A stretch of DNA of 21,605 bases, taken from assembly GCA_900547585.1 (NCBI GenBank), contig URHD01000034.1, positions 1 through 21,605 on the forward strand, in the 5' to 3' direction. Made by a program: the position numbers and the translations under genes. A model generated the notes under the pieces. It was given only the letters and a program-made list of their open reading frames with translations. It was not told where the DNA came from and made no database searches. This document shows, piece by piece, positions 6,720 to 13,186 of the stretch; positions within the stretch are counted from its first letter, which is position 1; every line of letters starts with the position of its first letter. The stretch is from an uncultured bacterium (GTDB taxonomy: Bacteria; Cyanobacteriota; Vampirovibrionia; Gastranaerophilales; Gastranaerophilaceae).

Positions 6720-7370
6720 TTAACTCAAATAGTTCGCAAGAATGCTTCTCACGTAATTTTGAGTTTCTTTAAACGGCGGAACGCCGCCATATTTATCAAC
6801 ATTTCCGCCGCCTGCATTATATGCGGCAAGCGCAAGAATCAGGTTTCCGTTATAGCGTGCAAGGAGCCCTTTCAGGTGCCGCACCCCGCCGTCAACGTTT
6901 TGCACGGGATTGAGCGGGTCTTTTACGCCAAGCCCCTTTGCTGTAGCCGGCATAAGCTGCATAAGCCCCTGAGCACCGCAGTGAGAAACAGCTTTGGGGT
7001 TAAAACCGGATTCCTGTTTGATTACAGCCTGAACAAGTTTTTCGTCAACCCCGTATTTCTTGCTGATTTTAGAAATCATGTTGAGCAATTGCACGCGTGA
7101 GGGATTTTTACCCACAGAAATCGAATTTGTAGCATTAGTTTTTGAAACAGAAGCTGCAGGAGTTGTGTTTTTGTCGTTTTGCAAACGGAAAGCAGAAATC
7201 CCGCCTCTGCTGGCTTTTAACATGTCGGCAAAGGTTGTTTTTTCAGCAGTTTTTTCCGGATTAATTTGTTTTTCAAGGCTGAGCGCGTGAGATTGAAGCT
7301 GTTTTGCTCTTTTTATTGCAGCTTCTTTTCCGCCTTCATTTATGTATCCTTGAATTGTTGGTGAAAACAT
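6720..7370 (-). CDS. SLT-domain lytic transglycosylase of the flagellar operon
   Basis: A 216-residue protein whose C-terminal part (about 95-216) is a soluble lytic transglycosylase domain. It has catalytic Glu120 in KQESGFNPKAVS, GAQGLMQLMP at 132-141, AAYNAG at 182-187 and NYV near 205. It should cleave peptidoglycan between MurNAc and GlcNAc to make room for the rod. The first 95 residues are helical and low-complexity, with FADMLK at 47-52. There is no Sec signal peptide, so export through the flagellar type III apparatus is a reasonable inference. It starts 3 bases after flgC and thus replaces the muramidase role of FlgJ in the enterobacterial arrangement. No FlgJ rod-cap domain is recognised. 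Confidence 0.88.
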   Translation of the reverse strand: MFSPTIQGYINEGGKEAAIKRAKQLQSHALSLEKQINPEKTAEKTTFADMLKASRGGISAFRLQNDKNTTPAASVSKTNATNSISVGKNPSRVQLLNMISKISKKYGVDEKLVQAVIKQESGFNPKAVSHCGAQGLMQLMPATAKGLGVKDPLNPVQNVDGGVRHLKGLLARYNGNLILALAAYNAGGGNVDKYGGVPPFKETQNYVRSILANYLS

Positions 7371-7373
7371 TTA

Positions 7374-7817
7374 TTATCTTCCTATTTCTACTGCTTTCAG
7401 CGCCATGCTTTTTGCTATTGTGATTACAGCGAGGTTAGCTTCATAAGCCCTTTGTGCAATGTTTGCGTCGGCAATATCGACCATGGGATTTACGTTTGAG
7501 GCGCGTATATAGCCGTTTGCGTCCGCATCGGGGTGTCCGGGGCGATAGAGGCGCTCTCCGAGGGTCGGATCTTCGACAATCCCTGTGAATCTTACACCGC
7601 CTTGAAGAAAAGGAAGCGTACCGGTGCCGAAAACGTCCTCTTTCATTGTATTTAGCAGCCCGTGGAACGACATATCATCCGTAGCGTTCAAAACAGGGAT
7701 TTTTCGGATGTAATTCGGTGTATCGAGGTTTGCAATGTTTTTTGCATGCACCTTGATTCGCTGTCCATGAACAGTTACGCTCTTTTGTCCGATTGTCATT
7801 GTTTCGAGAAGACTCAT
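7374..7817 (-). CDS. flgC: Flagellar basal-body rod protein FlgC
   Basis: A 147-residue proximal rod subunit, normal length for FlgC, exported by the flagellar type III system. Its N-terminus holds the rod/hook motif AKNIANLDTPNYIRK (25-39). The C-terminal half has the FlgC-specific stretch YRPGHPDADANGYIRASNVN, then PMVDIADANIAQRAYEANLA and a terminal coiled-coil helix. GGAGGTG precedes the ATG. It follows flgB by 17 bases and precedes the transglycosylase gene by 3 bases. Confidence 0.95.
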   Translation of the reverse strand: MSLLETMTIGQKSVTVHGQRIKVHAKNIANLDTPNYIRKIPVLNATDDMSFHGLLNTMKEDVFGTGTLPFLQGGVRFTGIVEDPTLGERLYRPGHPDADANGYIRASNVNPMVDIADANIAQRAYEANLAVITIAKSMALKAVEIGR

Positions 7818-7834
7818 TTTACACCTCCGTCAGA

Positions 7835-8179
7835 TTATTTTCCGACGTTTGCTACTGTTTTCATTAAAGTGATTATATTCGACATGCGCCGCGACGCAAC
7901 CGAGTACATGATGGACATTTTTTGCATTTCTTCCAGTTCATATACAGGGTCAACGCCCACATCCTGCTCATCTATGAGCCCTGATGGCCCGAGTTTTATG
8001 GAAAGTTCGGTTTCCAGCGGGTTATTCATTGTACCAAGGTACTGGTCAAAGCTGATATCCTTTCTTACATAGTCCGGAGTATCAACATTCGCAAGGTTCA
8101 TACTCAATGCACGCGAACGCTGTGATACCAAATCCAGCATTAAATTCACTTTTACCATCGGGTCTTTGGGTGTGTACAT
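7835..8179 (-). CDS. flgB: Flagellar basal-body rod protein FlgB
   Basis: A 114-residue proximal rod subunit, somewhat shorter than the usual 125-140. The N-terminal rod motif reads SMNLANVDTPDYVRKDISF (26-44). The C-terminus has the conserved helix VYELEEMQKMSIMYSVASRR followed by MSNIITLMKTV, similar to the FlgB helix that packs in the rod. The central region is compact, which accounts for the short length. A ribosome binding site (AAGGAA) precedes the ATG. It lies 142 bases after the upstream rod gene, a gap occupied by a palindromic repeat, and is followed by flgC. Confidence 0.92.
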   Translation of the reverse strand: MYTPKDPMVKVNLMLDLVSQRSRALSMNLANVDTPDYVRKDISFDQYLGTMNNPLETELSIKLGPSGLIDEQDVGVDPVYELEEMQKMSIMYSVASRRMSNIITLMKTVANVGK

Positions 8180-8252
8180 TTTTCTTTCCTTACTTCTTCT
8201 TATTATTGTATTTAATTATGATTAATAAAAAATCAACTGTTTTATCGAGATA

Positions 8253-8306
8253 TTGACCGGATTCACCGGGGATTCCGGGTCAAGCCCCCGTTTTTTTGGG
8301 GGGAGC
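8253..8306. repeat. Short interspersed palindromic repeat, copy in the rod gene-flgB gap
   Basis: Bases 8253-8283 form an imperfect palindrome with ends TTGACC and GGTCAA. Its first 26 bases match 6610-6635 at 22 positions. Next to it is CCCCC-GTTTTTTT-GGGGG (about 8285-8302), a second hairpin. On the minus-strand transcript both lie between the stop of the rod gene at 8322 and flgB. No T-run follows on that strand, so termination is not expected. Confidence 0.55.
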
Positions 8307-8321
8307 GGGATTCAAACCATT

Positions 8322-9035
8322 TTACTGCGTAAGATTTATCGCTTTTTGATACATTTCATCAACAACTTTAATCAATCTGGTGCTTGCAATCATTGACGCA
8401 TTGAGCCTGAGAACCTCATTTACGTTGTTGATATAGTCAGAATTTGACCTTTCAAGGTGCGCCTGCGCAACGTAGTTGTGGTCTTTGATAAGCATAGGCT
8501 GTCCTGACTGGTCTGTTGCAACAACCTTGTTATACTCATCAGCTTTCAGCCCCTCAGGGTTCTGGAATTGCACAACAGGGATTTTTCCGAGAATTTTATC
8601 AGGGCCTTTATCTGCATTGAATAGCAAGACCGTGCCATCCTTTTTTATTCGCAAATTTGAATAATTAGCAGGGATTTGTATTCCGTCGCCGACAAGATAG
8701 CCGTCATTTGTAACAAGGTAGCCCTCTTTATTGACTTTAAACGAGCCGTCGCGGGTGTATTTTACATCGCCGTTCGGAGAAGTAACAGGGATAAACCCGG
8801 GCCCTGTTAAAGCCACATCAAGAAGCCTTTTTGTTCTCATTGTTGCGCCGACTTTGTAATCATACCGTACAGCACCGTCGAGATAACCGTTTTCATCGAG
8901 CGTTTGTTCAAATCGCACATCTTTGTAGGCTGTTGTGTTCAGGTTTCCGATATTATTTGAGATATAGGCAAGTCTTTCAAACTGAATGTTTGTATTATTG
9001 ATTCCGCGCCTTATTAAGCCTTGTAAGTTATACAT
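8322..9035 (-). CDS. Flagellar rod protein of the FlgF/FlgG family (second copy)
   Basis: A 237-residue distal/proximal rod protein. The N-terminal flagellar motif reads LAYISNNIGNLNTTAYKD (22-39). Mid-protein are the family strands FIPVTSPNGDVKYTRDGSF and YLVTNDGYLVGDG, typical of FlgF/FlgG/FlhO/FlhP. The C-terminal helix (NYINNVNEVLRLNASMIAST) ends in QKAINLTQ. By order it would be FlgG, since FlgF commonly precedes FlgG, but its C-terminus is less FlgG-like than that of the gene upstream, so I leave the symbol open. GAGGTGA precedes the ATG. It starts 11 bases after the preceding gene. Confidence 0.88.
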   Translation of the reverse strand: MYNLQGLIRRGINNTNIQFERLAYISNNIGNLNTTAYKDVRFEQTLDENGYLDGAVRYDYKVGATMRTKRLLDVALTGPGFIPVTSPNGDVKYTRDGSFKVNKEGYLVTNDGYLVGDGIQIPANYSNLRIKKDGTVLLFNADKGPDKILGKIPVVQFQNPEGLKADEYNKVVATDQSGQPMLIKDHNYVAQAHLERSNSDYINNVNEVLRLNASMIASTRLIKVVDEMYQKAINLTQ

Positions 9036-9046
9036 GATTCACCTCA

Positions 9047-9742
9047 CTATGAACTTCCGAGCTGACTGATAGCCTTTGACAGGTTGTTATTTTGCATTAT
9101 AAACATCTGCCTGTTTGCTTCAAAGTTTCTTTTTATCGGGATAATCTGCAAAATCTCCGTGTTCATTGATACGTTAGAATATTCGTTGTATCCCTGTTTT
9201 ACATTCGGCTCAAGAACAGCCAGCCCCTTATCCGTAACAACAGAAAGCGTCGCAACGTGGTCAAGATGGCCGGTTTCTCTGTTCAAAACCTGAACATCGC
9301 CGTTTCTTGTGATTTTAATGTCTTCAAGTTTTTCAGGAACAACGGGGAATTTAATTTTTGTACCGTCATTTGCCAGAACATTGGCATTTTCAAGGGTCAG
9401 CAAATATCCATCCTTGTCCAGCTTAAAACGACCGTCGCGTGTGAGCTTTACACCATCAACGCCGGAATATTGGAAATATCCTTTTGCGCCGAGAGCCAAA
9501 TCAAGGGGATTCTGGGTTGTCGCAATACGTCCGACCTCATCATCAACAGCAGTTGAAAGAGCATGCGCCCCGATATACTCTGCGAACGAAGAAACAACAA
9601 CATCTTTCCTCTGGAATCCGACTTTGTCGAAACCTGTTATGTTTCCGTTAATAATTCCGAGCATTTCCGATTGCAGGTGCATTGCTCTGACGTTCGTTGT
9701 CAGGCCGTTTTCAAAAAAGTTAATCCCGCCACGCAGTTTCAT
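9047..9742 (-). CDS. Flagellar rod protein of the FlgF/FlgG family (first copy)
   Basis: A 231-residue rod protein and the first gene of the flagellar operon. The N-terminal motif is degenerate (IINGNITGFDKVGFQRKD at about 30-47, where SNNLANVNTTGFKR is usual). The central part has the family pattern GYFQYSGVDGVKLTRDGRFK and KDGYLLTLENANVLANDG. The C-terminus, YSNVSMNTEILQIIPIKRNF followed by EANRQMFIMQ, resembles the FlgG/FlgF C-terminal helix. The pair may correspond to FlhO and FlhP of Bacillus or to FlgF and FlgG; phylogeny is needed to decide. AGAGGT precedes the ATG. Upstream lies a 427-base gene-free divergent spacer. Confidence 0.85.
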   Translation of the reverse strand: MKLRGGINFFENGLTTNVRAMHLQSEMLGIINGNITGFDKVGFQRKDVVVSSFAEYIGAHALSTAVDDEVGRIATTQNPLDLALGAKGYFQYSGVDGVKLTRDGRFKLDKDGYLLTLENANVLANDGTKIKFPVVPEKLEDIKITRNGDVQVLNRETGHLDHVATLSVVTDKGLAVLEPNVKQGYNEYSNVSMNTEILQIIPIKRNFEANRQMFIMQNNNLSKAISQLGSS

Positions 9743-9793
9743 TTTTCTACCTCTGTATTTCTATGCCTTTTGGGCATGACTTCACATAGTTAT

Positions 9794-9821
9794 TCATTAA
9801 TGACGTCGGTCAAAAAGTCAA
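9794..9821 (-). promoter_or_regulatory. Promoter candidate for the flagellar operon
   Basis: On the minus strand TTGACT (9816-9821) and TAATGA (9794-9799) are 16 bases apart, about 50 bases before the first rod gene. A second TTGACC (9808-9813) and the palindromic core GACGTC overlap the spacer; AATGACGTCG recurs at 6647-6656. No sigma-28 or sigma-54 promoter consensus is evident. Confidence 0.3.
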
Positions 9822-9880
9822 AATATTGAAATTCTCAGGCAAAAATCGTTCGTTTGGGGGATAATGGCAATATTTGCTCC

Positions 9881-9979
9881 GGAAGCATAGTTTTACCTTT
9901 TCCGTTCCGATTCCTCCGGGCATTCAATGGCGAAAAACAGTTTCCACATTAGTCACTGCAAAGGCAAAACTATGCTTCC
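9881..9979. repeat. Long inverted repeat 1 of the divergent spacer
   Basis: Bases 9881-9900 and 9960-9979 are reverse complements over 20 positions with one mismatch (outer 14 bp perfect, GGAAGCATAGTTTT; then CCTTT/AAAGG). The loop is 59 bases and has no convincing ORF. It is directly followed, after six bases, by inverted repeat 2. Confidence 0.85.
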
Positions 9980-9985
9980 TTATCC

Positions 9986-10064
9986 AAAAAGTAAGGGATA
10001 TTAATTTTTCTAGCTCGATTCACTGCGTTCATAGGCGTCGAAAAATTAATATCCCTTACTTTTT
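9986..10064. repeat. Long perfect inverted repeat 2 of the divergent spacer
   Basis: Bases 9986-10010 and 10040-10064 are perfect reverse complements over 25 positions; the core is GTAAGGGATATTAA. The loop is 29 bases. Each outer end is a five-base A or T run. A perfect stem of this length in a non-coding spacer is far beyond chance. It could be a mobile palindromic element, a structured RNA, or a cruciform/protein-binding site. Confidence 0.9.
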
Positions 10065-10077
10065 ACGCCCAAACATC

Positions 10078-10137
10078 AATCCCCGCCCAAAATCACCCTG
10101 ACAGACTATAAACAACCGCGGGAGGCGGGGATTTTTT
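10078..10137 (+). terminator. Terminator-like inverted repeat 3 just before msrAB
   Basis: AATCCCCGCC (10078-10087) pairs with GGCGGGGATT (10124-10133), and the right arm runs into six T (10132-10137). The loop is 36 bases and contains a small CCGCGG palindrome. It has the form of an intrinsic terminator reading toward msrAB, 33 bases before its ATG, although no gene lies upstream on this strand. It could end a small RNA or act as an attenuator. Confidence 0.6.
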
Positions 10138-10144
10138 CAGAGTT

Positions 10145-10150
10145 TATAAT
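10145..10150 (+). promoter_or_regulatory. -10 box candidate for msrAB
   Basis: A perfect TATAAT lies between the terminator-like repeat and AGGAGA (10159-10164), the ribosome binding site of msrAB. The matching -35 position falls in the terminator stem and has no good hexamer, so activity may depend on an activator or on the structure upstream. Confidence 0.4.
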
Positions 10151-10169
10151 TCAAACAAAGGAGAAAATC

Positions 10170-11207
10170 ATGAATTTTTCAAAAAAAGTAATTGTTTTAA
10201 CATCAATGATAATAGGCGGTGCGCTTTTAATCGGCGGAGCGTATATGATTAGAAAAGCTCAAAAAAAAAACTTCATAAAAAGAATATATCTGGCAGGCGG
10301 ATGTTTTTGGGGTGTAGAAGCATACTTCTCAAAACTCCCTGGAGTCGTAAATACTTTAGCCGGCTATGCAAATGGAAACACGCTGCACCCGACCTACAAA
10401 AGCGTATCAACAGGAAAAACAGGCTATGCTGAAACCGTTATGGTGGAATATGACCCCGATGTAATCTCGCTTTCACAGCTTCTTGAACATTTTTTCAGCA
10501 TAATCAACCCCACCGTGCTCAACAGGCAGGGCAATGATGTCGGCTCTCAATACAGAACGGGAATATACTATGTTGATAAGGCTGATTTTACTGTGATTGA
10601 CAGGGTTATTGAGGGAGAAACAGCAAAATATTCCCTCCCGATTGTTACCGAGGTCGAGGAACTTAAAAATTTCCATCCAGCAGAAGATTATCATCAAAAA
10701 TACCTTGAGAAAAACCCATCAGGATACTGTCATGTTGACTTATCACCCGTTTTAAAATACGAAAAATACAAAAAACCCGCACAGGAAAAGCTCAGAGAAA
10801 TTCTCAACGAGCTTCAATACCGCGTCACGCAGGAAAACGCCACAGAAAGCCCGTTTTCAAGCAGATACGAAAGCAATTTCGCTGATGGAATCTATGTTGA
10901 TATTGTAACCGGAGAACCGCTTTTTTCCTCAAAAGACAAGTACGACGCAGGCTGCGGCTGGGCCCCTTTTTCACAGCCGATAGACAAAAACGCGGTTGTG
11001 GAAAGAATTGACGGTTCACATGGGATGTATCGAACCGAAGTAAGAAGCAGCGTAGGGAATTCTCACCTCGGGCATGTTTTTGAGGACGGGCCGTCAGAAA
11101 AAGGCGGCATGAGATACTGCATAAACGGTGCTGCGCTTAGATTTATACCGAAAGAAGAACTAAAACGCGCAGGATATGAAGAATATGAATTTTTGTTTGA
11201 AAAATAA
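10170..11207 (+). CDS. msrAB: Membrane-anchored peptide methionine sulfoxide reductase MsrA-MsrB fusion
   Basis: A 345-residue bifunctional repair enzyme that reduces both methionine sulfoxide epimers in proteins. Residues 7-26 are a hydrophobic anchor (VIVLTSMIIGGALLIGGAYM), so the catalytic part faces the periplasm or exterior. The MsrA domain (about 38-195) has the catalytic Cys45 in GGCFWGVE and the GNDVGSQYRT and HQKYL substrate-pocket motifs. The MsrB domain (about 215-335) has SHLGHVFEDGP (298-308) and the catalytic Cys317 in RYCINGAALRF. The usual CGWPSF reads CGWAPF here, and the structural-zinc CxxC pairs of many MsrB proteins are absent. AGGAGA precedes the ATG. Upstream is the triple inverted-repeat region; downstream, the TPR gene is convergent, with 8 bases between stops. 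Confidence 0.95.
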   Translation: MNFSKKVIVLTSMIIGGALLIGGAYMIRKAQKKNFIKRIYLAGGCFWGVEAYFSKLPGVVNTLAGYANGNTLHPTYKSVSTGKTGYAETVMVEYDPDVISLSQLLEHFFSIINPTVLNRQGNDVGSQYRTGIYYVDKADFTVIDRVIEGETAKYSLPIVTEVEELKNFHPAEDYHQKYLEKNPSGYCHVDLSPVLKYEKYKKPAQEKLREILNELQYRVTQENATESPFSSRYESNFADGIYVDIVTGEPLFSSKDKYDAGCGWAPFSQPIDKNAVVERIDGSHGMYRTEVRSSVGNSHLGHVFEDGPSEKGGMRYCINGAALRFIPKEELKRAGYEEYEFLFEK

Positions 11208-11215
11208 GACAAAAA

Positions 11216-13063
11216 TCAGACGTTTTTATCGCCTGTAATCCACCTCAAAAGACGCGCCCAAAAACCCATCCGACATTTTGCTTTTATATCGTCATATTTT
11301 TGGCGAAGCAGTTTTTCAATGTTTTTTGACTGGACATTGGAAATTTTGTTCTTCAAAAGCTTCATTGCCTGACGGATTTTCTTATGGCGGACAAGAAAAT
11401 CAACGTATTCGTAAATTATCAGGTTGTTAAACGGATCCAGACGCAAGGCGTATGAAAAATAAGCCTGCGCATTTTCAAAATCATTGTTTTTATCCGCACT
11501 GACCGCAGCTTTGTAGAGATAATCAACGTTCGCATCATCCAGCAGCGACGCTTCTTTGTAATAAAGGAATGCATTTTCGTATTCCTGCGCATCAAAATAC
11601 AAACCGGCAAGAAATACGTAATATTCTTTGTTCGCAGGCTGGAGTGTGACCGCTATTTTTGCACTCTCAATGGATTTGTACTTCAAACCCTGTTTTGCAA
11701 AAATCATTGCCTGATATTTGTAGGCTTCTGCGGAGCTATTGTCGAGTTTTATCGCGTTTTGAACGATTTTCAGCGCCTGAGAATACGCACCCTGCGCAAG
11801 ATAAAGTTTTGCCTGCAAAAGCTGGGCGTAAATGAAATGGTTGTTGAGATAAAGCACTTTTGTGATAATATCCTGCGCAACAGTATACTCCTGCAATTCA
11901 CAATAGCAATCCGCAAGCTCGCTCAGGTACTCGAGCGATTCAGGCTTGATAAAAAGCGCCTGCTGGAGGTAGTTTATCGCCTCCCGATGGAGCGGAATCA
12001 GCTTAAAAATCATCGCAATCGCGTAATAAAGAAAATCGTTGTTTTTTTCGGTTTCTGCAAGCGCGAGAAGCCTGTTTTTTGAGTTCACAATTTCGCCGTT
12101 TTTCGCGCAAATCAAGGATTTCAAGATAATCGCGTCATTAAATCCGGAATCCAGCGCAAGCGTGTCCTCAAGTTTTTCAAGCGCCTTTGAAAAATCGCTT
12201 TTCTGGTAATACAAATATGCCAGAGAATAATGATAAACCGGATTTTGCGGCTCAAGAGTAATTGCATTTTTAAAAGCGTTTTCCGCCTCAAAAAGCCATC
12301 CATTCAGCGAATACGCGGTTCCAAGATTGAATTGATAAAGAGAATTCATCGGGTCAATCTTTGCAGCAAACTGAAAATAGTTTATTGCGTCCGCAATTTT
12401 GTAATTTTCTATTGAAATTAGCCCCAGATAGTTGTATGTCCGGTCGCATTGCGTTGTTTCAAGGATTTTTTTGAAAATCTTTTCCGCTTCGTCAAATTGG
12501 GAGCGATTGTAATAAACAACCCCGAGATAAAAACGCGCATCGTAGCTTTGCGGGTTTATTCTCAAAATTTCTTTTAATATTTCAACAGCAGCTGAAATAT
12601 TGTTCAATTTAAGATTCGAAAACGCTTTTAAGAAAAGAACCCGTTCATTAGTGCTTCTTGAGGCGGCTTTTTCGATAAGCGCAAGCAGTTTTTCATGCTC
12701 GCCGCTTTGAGAAAGCAGCTCAAGGTACAAAATAAAATTATCCTGTGAGGGGCTTGCGTTAAAAAGTCGTTCAGCAAGCGAAACTGCGCGTTTAAAATCT
12801 TTATTTTGGCGGCAGATATTCACAATTGTATGCAAAGTATCAAGGTGAGAAGAGTCAATTTCCAGAATTTTTTCCGCATACTCAAAAGAGCGCTCATAAT
12901 TGTTCATCAAAAAGTAAAGATGCGAAATCTGAGAAAGAATTTCGACATTTTCAGGCTCAAGGCAAAGCGCTTTGTACAAAGCTTCAATTGCCTGTTTGTA
13001 GTGCTTTTCGGACTGGAGGCGAAAAGCTTCTTTTAAGAACTGTGCTGTCGAAATATCGGACAT
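11216..13063 (-). CDS. Large cytoplasmic TPR-repeat protein
   Basis: A 615-residue protein made almost entirely of tetratricopeptide repeats, roughly 16 units of 34 residues. These show the usual A-x(3)-Y/F-x-A-L and Pro-at-32 pattern, for example AIEALYKALCLEPENVEILS near residue 25 and AENAFKNAITLEPQNPVYHY near 260. There is no signal peptide. The C-terminus (about 590-615) is basic and aromatic (MGFWARLLRWITGDKNV) and may be an amphipathic membrane-touching helix. Such superhelical proteins act as scaffolds; no enzymatic domain is attached and the partner is unknown. GAGGTA precedes the ATG, and a good promoter lies at 13107-13135. It is divergent from the MCE-upp operon and appears to be a single-gene unit. 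Confidence 0.9.
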   Translation of the reverse strand: MSDISTAQFLKEAFRLQSEKHYKQAIEALYKALCLEPENVEILSQISHLYFLMNNYERSFEYAEKILEIDSSHLDTLHTIVNICRQNKDFKRAVSLAERLFNASPSQDNFILYLELLSQSGEHEKLLALIEKAASRSTNERVLFLKAFSNLKLNNISAAVEILKEILRINPQSYDARFYLGVVYYNRSQFDEAEKIFKKILETTQCDRTYNYLGLISIENYKIADAINYFQFAAKIDPMNSLYQFNLGTAYSLNGWLFEAENAFKNAITLEPQNPVYHYSLAYLYYQKSDFSKALEKLEDTLALDSGFNDAIILKSLICAKNGEIVNSKNRLLALAETEKNNDFLYYAIAMIFKLIPLHREAINYLQQALFIKPESLEYLSELADCYCELQEYTVAQDIITKVLYLNNHFIYAQLLQAKLYLAQGAYSQALKIVQNAIKLDNSSAEAYKYQAMIFAKQGLKYKSIESAKIAVTLQPANKEYYVFLAGLYFDAQEYENAFLYYKEASLLDDANVDYLYKAAVSADKNNDFENAQAYFSYALRLDPFNNLIIYEYVDFLVRHKKIRQAMKLLKNKISNVQSKNIEKLLRQKYDDIKAKCRMGFWARLLRWITGDKNV

Positions 13064-13106
13064 TTTACCTCATATATTGAACACGGCTCTTTCACCGTCT
13101 TTTTTT

Positions 13107-13135
13107 ATTATAAAGTCAAACCCGACTTTGGTAAA
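13107..13135 (-). promoter_or_regulatory. Promoter of the large TPR gene
   Basis: On the minus strand TTTACC (13130-13135) and a perfect TATAAT (13107-13112) are separated by 17 bases, giving a 5' UTR of about 35-40 bases before the TPR start codon. Confidence 0.6.
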
Positions 13136-13173
13136 GTTTTTAAAGAAATTTACTAAAAATCGTACATGCGAAG

Positions 13174-13179
13174 TATAAT
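13174..13179 (+). promoter_or_regulatory. -10 box of the MCE-upp operon, implying a leaderless transcript
   Basis: A perfect TATAAT ends seven bases before the ATG at 13187, so transcription should start at or next to that ATG. A partial -35 (TTTACT, 13149-13154) lies 19 bases upstream. The box lies inside the longer ORF that begins at 13166, which argues against that start. Confidence 0.55.
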
Positions 13180-13186
13180 AAATATT

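Noticed and set aside
6462..7100. 212-codon plus-strand ORF
   Set aside because: It runs antisense through fliE and the transglycosylase gene, has no ribosome binding site, and its composition (many Phe, Cys, Arg) is that of a reverse-strand shadow.
9309..9779. 156-codon plus-strand ORF
   Set aside because: Antisense to a clear flagellar rod gene, and its translation has no domain features.
9881..10064. Integron attC site or retron msr-msd RNA
   Set aside because: No attC core motifs (GTTRRRY/RYYYAAC) at the arm ends, and no integrase or reverse transcriptase in the window.
9874..10101. 75-codon ORF across the inverted-repeat region
   Set aside because: Its reading frame runs through both long inverted repeats, it has no ribosome binding site and the peptide looks random. 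The repeats explain the openness.
10145..10169. Known riboswitch class in the msrAB leader
   Set aside because: I could not match the upstream sequence to conserved cores of SAM, glycine, FMN or other common riboswitches. Only generic hairpins and a terminator-like element are visible.
13166..13186. Upstream ATG as start of the MCE protein
   Set aside because: A perfect TATAAT lies inside these codons and there is no ribosome binding site. The ATG at 13187 gives a standard short basic N-terminus before the transmembrane helix.
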